Positions 5,544-8,593 of a stretch of DNA of 8,593 bases are shown one piece after another (position 1 is the first letter of the stretch; each line of letters begins with the position of its first letter). This DNA comes from Candidatus Daviesbacteria bacterium RIFCSPLOWO2_02_FULL_41_8 (GTDB lineage: Bacteria > Patescibacteriota > Microgenomatia > Daviesbacterales > UBA10151). Made by a program: the position numbers and the translations under genes. Location: positions 1-8,593 of the forward strand of contig MFDZ01000063.1 in the NCBI GenBank assembly GCA_001777455.1. The letters are read 5' to 3'. The notes below the pieces were generated by a model. That model made no database searches. It had not been told where the DNA came from and saw only the letters and a program-made list of their open reading frames with translations.

Positions 5544-6539
5544 ATGGCAGAAAGTGAAAATCCGGAGTTATCCATTGTTATCCTTAATTATAATGTTAAG
5601 GACTTGCTTTTGAAGTGTCTTGAATCTGTTTTTGCGGGCAAAGGCAAGTTGGACAGATGGCAAGTGATTGTGGTGGATAATGCCTCCTCTGATGGGTCTG
5701 CTGAGGCGGTTAAGAAAAGATTCAAGGTGCCTGAAACAAGTGTTGCAAAGCAACTACTCCGTAGAACAGAGATTCTTCGCTACGCTCAGAATGACAATGT
5801 AGTAAATTTGATTGAGAATAAAACGAATCTGGGATTTGCGGCGGGCAATAATGTGGGGGTAAAAAAGGTTAAGGCTCCGGTAATTTTGTTTTTAAACCCG
5901 GATACGGTGATCAAAGATCATGCTATTCAAAAATCTTTGGAAGCTTTGCTGTCCGATCCTGATATCGGGGCGCTGGGTTGTAAGGTAGAATTGCCTGACG
6001 GAAGGTTAGATTATTCCTGCCACCGCGGCTTCCCCACTCCCTGGAATTCTCTCGCCTATTTTAGCGGTCTGGCCCGTAAGTTTCCCCAATCCTCTCTTTT
6101 TTCCGGCTACACCGGCAGTTTCTTGGATATTACCAAATCCCATGAAGTTGATTGCATTAGCGGCACTTTTTTAATGGTTAGAAAAATTGCCGGGGAACAA
6201 ACCGGATTTTGGGATGAAAACTATTTTTTTAACGGTGAGGATATTGAATTCTGTTATTCCTTAAAGCAAAAAGGTTGGAAAATTTATTTTTATCCTGAAG
6301 TGAAAATAATTCATTTTAAAGGTTCTTCTTCCGGGCTTTGGCAAACTTCCGCCACAAAAGTAGAGAAAGAAACTAAACTGAAAGCGGCTACCCATGCCGC
6401 CTCAGCCATGAGAATTTTTTATAAAAAGCACTACTATAAAAAATATCCTCCCCTATTCCGGGATTTTGTACTTTGGGGAATTAAAGCTTTAGAACATTAC
6501 AGGAAATTTAAGATTTTAACTGGAATGAAATATGAGTGA
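5544..6539 (+). CDS. GT2-family glycosyltransferase (rhamnosyltransferase-like) with repeat-derived insertion
   Basis: The 331-residue product is a GT-A fold, family 2 glycosyltransferase that would transfer a nucleotide-activated sugar to a growing glycan at the cytoplasmic face of the membrane. Motifs in order: LSIVILNYN (9-17), VIVVDNASSDGS (41-52), NLGFAAGNN (95-103), the metal/nucleotide site FLNPDT (116-121), SGTFLMVRK (206-214) and NGEDIEFCYSLKQKGW (230-245) with the acidic residues expected of the catalytic base. Relatives include rhamnosyltransferases of O-antigen synthesis; the sugar here is not known. Residues 63-86 are an insertion not expected at this point in the family: it includes RTEILRYAQND, read from a genomic repeat, placed in frame between the VVDN and NLGF motifs. 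The gene begins a same-strand run of three such enzymes and has its own promoter 8 nt before ATG. Despite the insertion all core motifs are present, so it may still work. Confidence 0.9.
   Translation: MAESENPELSIVILNYNVKDLLLKCLESVFAGKGKLDRWQVIVVDNASSDGSAEAVKKRFKVPETSVAKQLLRRTEILRYAQNDNVVNLIENKTNLGFAAGNNVGVKKVKAPVILFLNPDTVIKDHAIQKSLEALLSDPDIGALGCKVELPDGRLDYSCHRGFPTPWNSLAYFSGLARKFPQSSLFSGYTGSFLDITKSHEVDCISGTFLMVRKIAGEQTGFWDENYFFNGEDIEFCYSLKQKGWKIYFYPEVKIIHFKGSSSGLWQTSATKVEKETKLKAATHAASAMRIFYKKHYYKKYPPLFRDFVLWGIKALEHYRKFKILTGMKYE
5727..5801 (+). repeat. Repeat-derived in-frame insertion inside the first glycosyltransferase
   Basis: The core 5772-5795 is the same 24-bp unit as 4636-4659, with one base changed. 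Upstream are CCTGAAACAAG, reminiscent of another widespread GTCAT-type repeat, and the perfect small palindrome GTTGC-AAA-GCAAC at 5742-5754. Alignment by eye to the two glycosyltransferases downstream, which pass straight from the helix to the NLGF strand, places about 24 extra residues here. The exact edges are uncertain. Confidence 0.7.
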
Positions 6540-6548
6540 TATTCAATT

Positions 6549-6618
6549 GTCATTCCGGGCTTGACCCGGAATCTATATAAATAATTATTATATGGATCCC
6601 TGCTTTCGCAGGGATGAC
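6549..6618. repeat. 70-bp fold-back repeat with GTCAT/ATGAC ends (MITE-like)
   Basis: The element begins GTCAT and ends ATGAC. Its left half forms a hairpin ATTCCGGG/CCCGGAAT (6552-6559 with 6565-6572, loop CTTGA). Its right half forms ATCCCTGC/GCAGGGAT (6596-6603 with 6608-6615, loop TTTC). An AT-rich near-palindrome lies between. It fills nearly all of the 95 bp between the first and second glycosyltransferases. The type is common in many bacterial genomes; no transposase is present here. The terminal ATGAC supplies an in-frame ATG to the next gene. Confidence 0.85.
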
Positions 6619-6623
6619 AACAG

Positions 6624-6628
6624 AAGGA
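6624..6628 (+). promoter_or_regulatory. Shine-Dalgarno that decides the start of the second glycosyltransferase
   Basis: AAGGA lies 6 nt before the ATG at 6635. The in-frame ATG at 6614 belongs to the end of the fold-back repeat and has no ribosome binding site, so 6635 is the better start. This is the clearest Shine-Dalgarno in the window. Confidence 0.75.
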
Positions 6629-6634
6629 ACATAT

Positions 6635-7552
6635 ATGCAAAATTTAGATTTATCTGTTGTCATTTTAAGCTTTAACACAAAAGATATTACCGGCAGGTGC
6701 TTGGATAGACTTAAGATTTCGAAAGAGTATTGCGAAAAAAGACTAAAAAACAAAATTTCTGTGATTGTAGTGGATAATTCTTCAAGCGATGGATCGGTGG
6801 GGTTTATTAAATCCGGCTACCCCTGGGTAAAATTGGTTGCTTCAAAGGAGAACCTGGGATTTTCCAAGGGCAACAACCTGGCTATGAAACAGGTTAAAAC
6901 TCCATTTATTTTACTGCTTAATTCCGACGTGTACGTTGAGGAAGAAAGCTTATATAAAGCCTTGGCCTATTTTAGGGTCAATCTAAACTGCGATGTCCTG
7001 GGTGGCAGATTAAATTATGCCACCGGCGGACTCCAGCCAAGTTGTGGTAACTTGCCGGATCCTTTAAATATAGTCTTTTGGATCTTAGGTCTGGGTAATT
7101 TGCCAATATTGAAAGATTTGATTACCCCATTCCATCCCAAAAATAGAGGATATTTTTCCAAGGCGCACCGGGTGGGTTGGGTTATGGGAGCTTTTTTTAT
7201 GCTGAAGCGTAAAGTGTTTGAAAAAACCGGCGGTTTTGATGAGAATTTGTTTATGCATATGGAAGAGGTTGAGTGGTGTAAAAGAATCCGGGACGGTGGC
7301 TTTAAAACCTGGTATGTGCCGGCTGTGTCAGTAGTTCACTTACACGGCGCTTCTACTAATTTTGATTTAAGTCCCAGTTTTTTAAATGAGCTAAAAGGTA
7401 TGAGATATTTTATTTTAAAGCATATGAATTTACTTTATTTACCGCTAAAATTAACCCTAAGCTTTGGTTTAATATTGCGGGTAATTGCTTTTTCCCTTTT
7501 AGGAAAAACAAAAAGGGCCCGGGTTTATTTGGAAGGATTAAAGGTAATTTGA
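6635..7552 (+). CDS. GT2-family glycosyltransferase
   Basis: Taken from ATG 6635, which has an AAGGA 6 nt upstream, the product is 305 residues; a longer reading from 6614 would add seven residues coded by the repeat end. It is a GT-A family 2 enzyme, predicted to transfer a sugar to a surface glycan or lipid carrier. Motifs: LSVVILSFNTKD (6-17), VIVVDNSSSDGS (43-54), NLGFSKGNN (73-81), LLNSD (94-98) as the nucleotide/metal site, GWVMGAFFMLKRKVFEKTGG (181-200), and FMHMEEVEWCKRIRDGGF (206-223) with acidic residues at the catalytic-base position. A hydrophobic stretch at about 269-289 (LPLKLTLSFGLILRVIAFSLL) could anchor the C-terminus in the membrane. It lacks the insertion found in the first enzyme and is flanked on both sides by fold-back repeats. 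Substrate unknown. Confidence 0.9.
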   Translation: MQNLDLSVVILSFNTKDITGRCLDRLKISKEYCEKRLKNKISVIVVDNSSSDGSVGFIKSGYPWVKLVASKENLGFSKGNNLAMKQVKTPFILLLNSDVYVEEESLYKALAYFRVNLNCDVLGGRLNYATGGLQPSCGNLPDPLNIVFWILGLGNLPILKDLITPFHPKNRGYFSKAHRVGWVMGAFFMLKRKVFEKTGGFDENLFMHMEEVEWCKRIRDGGFKTWYVPAVSVVHLHGASTNFDLSPSFLNELKGMRYFILKHMNLLYLPLKLTLSFGLILRVIAFSLLGKTKRARVYLEGLKVI

Positions 7553-7561
7553 AAAACATTC

Positions 7562-7633
7562 GTCATCGCGAGCGATTAGCGTGGCGATCTATACTAATCA
7601 AGATTGCCACGTCACTTCGTTCCTCGCAATGAC
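7562..7633. repeat. 72-bp fold-back repeat, GTCATNGCGAG type
   Basis: The left arm 7562-7590 and right arm 7601-7633 are imperfect reverse complements. Shared blocks are GTCAT, GCGAG and CGTGGCNATCT, and the loop is about 10 nt (7591-7600). It fills most of the 91 bp between the second and third glycosyltransferases. It differs in sequence from 6549-6618 but shares its GTCAT/ATGAC ends and size. The right end lies 10 nt from the next ATG and itself contains an in-frame ATG (7629). No T-run follows, so it is not a standard terminator, but in RNA it would form a long hairpin. Confidence 0.85.
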
Positions 7634-7643
7634 AAGAAAAAAT

Positions 7644-8593
7644 ATGAAAAAAATAGCAATAATTACAGTTAATTATAACGGCAAGAAAGATACATTAGAG
7701 TTTCTGGAGTCGCTTAAGAAATTGACAATTGATAATAAGCAGAGCTTACGATCTGACGATCTTGGACAATTGAAAATTTTAGTCGTTGATAATGGGTCAA
7801 CAGACGGCAGTGTGCCGGCAATCCGCAAGCAATTTCCCGACATTGATGTTTTACAAGCCGGAGGGAATTTAGGTTTTTCCGGAGGTTACAATAAGGGCTT
7901 GGAATATGCCAAAATCTGGGGGGCGGATTATTTTTTGCTGGTTAATAATGATTGTTTAATAAAAGATTCTGATCTGGTTTTGGAGCTAATAAAGACTGCT
8001 GAATCTGATCAAAAAATCGGCCTGGTTTCTCCTAAGATTTATTTTGCTTCCGGGTTTGAATTTCACAAAGATCGGTACGAAAAAGATGATTTGGGAAAAG
8101 TAATTTGGTTTGCCGGAGGCGATTTCGATTGGGATAATATCGGCTCCGTCCACCGCGGGATCGATGAGGTAGACAGCGGGCAATATGATGGGGTTGAAGA
8201 AACAGGAATTTTCTCCGGAGCCTGTGTTTTAATTAAAAGAGAGGTGCTTGAAGGACTAGAGGGACCAGAGGGATTAGATGAGAAGTATTTTCTTTATTTT
8301 GAAGACAGTGATTTGGCAAAAAGAGTCAAAGATGCAGGATTTAAGATTTACTACAACGGCAAAGTGTCGATTTATCACAAAGTTTCCCGGTCAACCGGAA
8401 TCGGTTCCAAAATAACCGATTATTACCACACCAGAAACCGGCTAATTTTCGGCATGAAGTATGGCAAAAGTAGGACTAAGTTTGCGCTTCTGCGGGAAGC
8501 TTTAAAACTTTTTATTTTCGGCAGGTCGGCTCAAAGAAAAGGGGTGTTGGATTTTTATTTAGGTTTGACCGGCTACAATCCCGGTTTGAATTT
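7644..8593 (+). CDS. GT2-family glycosyltransferase, 3' end cut by window
   Basis: The frame is open from ATG 7644 to the window edge, giving 316 complete codons without a stop. It is a third GT-A family 2 enzyme. Motifs: IAIITVNYNGKKDTLEFLES (4-23), ILVVDNGSTDGS (45-56), NLGFSGGYNKGLEYA (75-89), FLLVNNDC (97-104) as the nucleotide/metal site, SGACVLIKREV (191-201), KYFLYFEDSDLAKRVKDAGF (214-233) with the expected catalytic acidic residues, and YYHTRNRLIF (260-269). The last motif is typical of the rhamnosyltransferase-like branch (COG1216). The start is chosen because it fits the family N-terminus; an in-frame ATG at 7629 lies within the repeat and would add MTRKN. No good Shine-Dalgarno is present, only an A-rich stretch. 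Residues 206-214 carry a small tandem repeat. It probably acts with the two enzymes upstream on the same glycan. Confidence 0.9.
   Translation, partial: MKKIAIITVNYNGKKDTLEFLESLKKLTIDNKQSLRSDDLGQLKILVVDNGSTDGSVPAIRKQFPDIDVLQAGGNLGFSGGYNKGLEYAKIWGADYFLLVNNDCLIKDSDLVLELIKTAESDQKIGLVSPKIYFASGFEFHKDRYEKDDLGKVIWFAGGDFDWDNIGSVHRGIDEVDSGQYDGVEETGIFSGACVLIKREVLEGLEGPEGLDEKYFLYFEDSDLAKRVKDAGFKIYYNGKVSIYHKVSRSTGIGSKITDYYHTRNRLIFGMKYGKSRTKFALLREALKLFIFGRSAQRKGVLDFYLGLTGYNPGLN
8253..8279 (+). repeat. Three-unit 9-bp tandem repeat inside the third glycosyltransferase
   Basis: Units GGACTAGAG, GGACCAGAG and GGATTAGAT encode GLE, GPE and GLD. They sit between the REV(L/F)E helix and the DEKYFLYFED motif, where relatives usually have only a few residues, so replication slippage has probably lengthened the loop by about six residues while keeping the frame. 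Confidence 0.6.

Noticed and set aside
6614..6634. Upstream ATG as the start of the second glycosyltransferase
   Set aside because: It falls within the repeat terminus and lacks a ribosome binding site; ATG 6635 has AAGGA at a 6-nt spacing and fits the family N-terminus.
6550..6753. Minus-strand open frame of 67 codons over the 6549-6618 repeat
   Set aside because: It is a translation of the fold-back repeat and the antisense of the glycosyltransferase start; the VIPAKAGIH-like peptide is typical of spurious calls on this repeat type.
6549..7633. Rho-independent terminators between the glycosyltransferase genes
   Set aside because: The hairpins are strong, but no T-run follows them; they read as dispersed repeats.
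1..8593. CRISPR array, tRNA, rRNA, integrase or transposase gene
   Set aside because: I saw no regularly spaced repeat-spacer units, no cloverleaf or rRNA-like segment, and no recombinase motif in any supported reading frame.

Overview
The window is AT-rich, uses the standard code with TGA as a stop, and is dense with short palindromic repeats ending in GTCAT/ATGAC. Together with a set of poorly characterised proteins this suggests an uncultivated bacterium, possibly of the Candidate Phyla Radiation (Patescibacteria/Microgenomates type). That placement is inference from general style; there is no rRNA or marker gene beyond atpC to prove it.

Layout. (1) 2-1782: a protein with a CxDxR...H...C pattern like that of beta-fold carbonic anhydrases, followed by atpC, the F1-ATPase epsilon subunit. 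No atpD is visible upstream. (2) 1732-4700: a cassette region. A ~130-bp block at the 3' end of atpC is present twice as a direct repeat (1732-1861 and 4572-4699). The copies bracket two divergent genes, an EamA-type transporter (-) and a radical SAM/SPASM-like enzyme with unusual cysteine spacing (+). Each block contains two versions of the atpC C-terminus separated by a hairpin repeat, so the C-terminal motif KRRH(R/S)VR plus stop occurs four times, with different synonymous codons. This looks like repeated insertion or recombination at the 3' end of a conserved gene. (3) 4675-5478: a minus-strand membrane protein whose last codons run antisense through a displaced atpC tail. (4) 5544-8593: three consecutive GT2-family glycosyltransferases on the plus strand, the last running off the window. 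They probably build a cell-surface glycan. Both spacers in this run are almost entirely fold-back repeats of about 70 bp, and the first glycosyltransferase carries a repeat-derived in-frame insertion between two conserved GT-A motifs.

Expression. Five genes that are likely first in their transcripts (atpC, the transporter, the radical SAM gene, the membrane protein, the first glycosyltransferase) have a -10-like hexamer ending 5-8 nt before ATG and no Shine-Dalgarno sequence, which suggests leaderless mRNAs. The second glycosyltransferase, inside the run, has a clear Shine-Dalgarno. The two gene pairs 1859-2701/2774-4558 and 4675-5478/5544-6539 are divergent; the two hairpin blocks sit between convergent gene ends.
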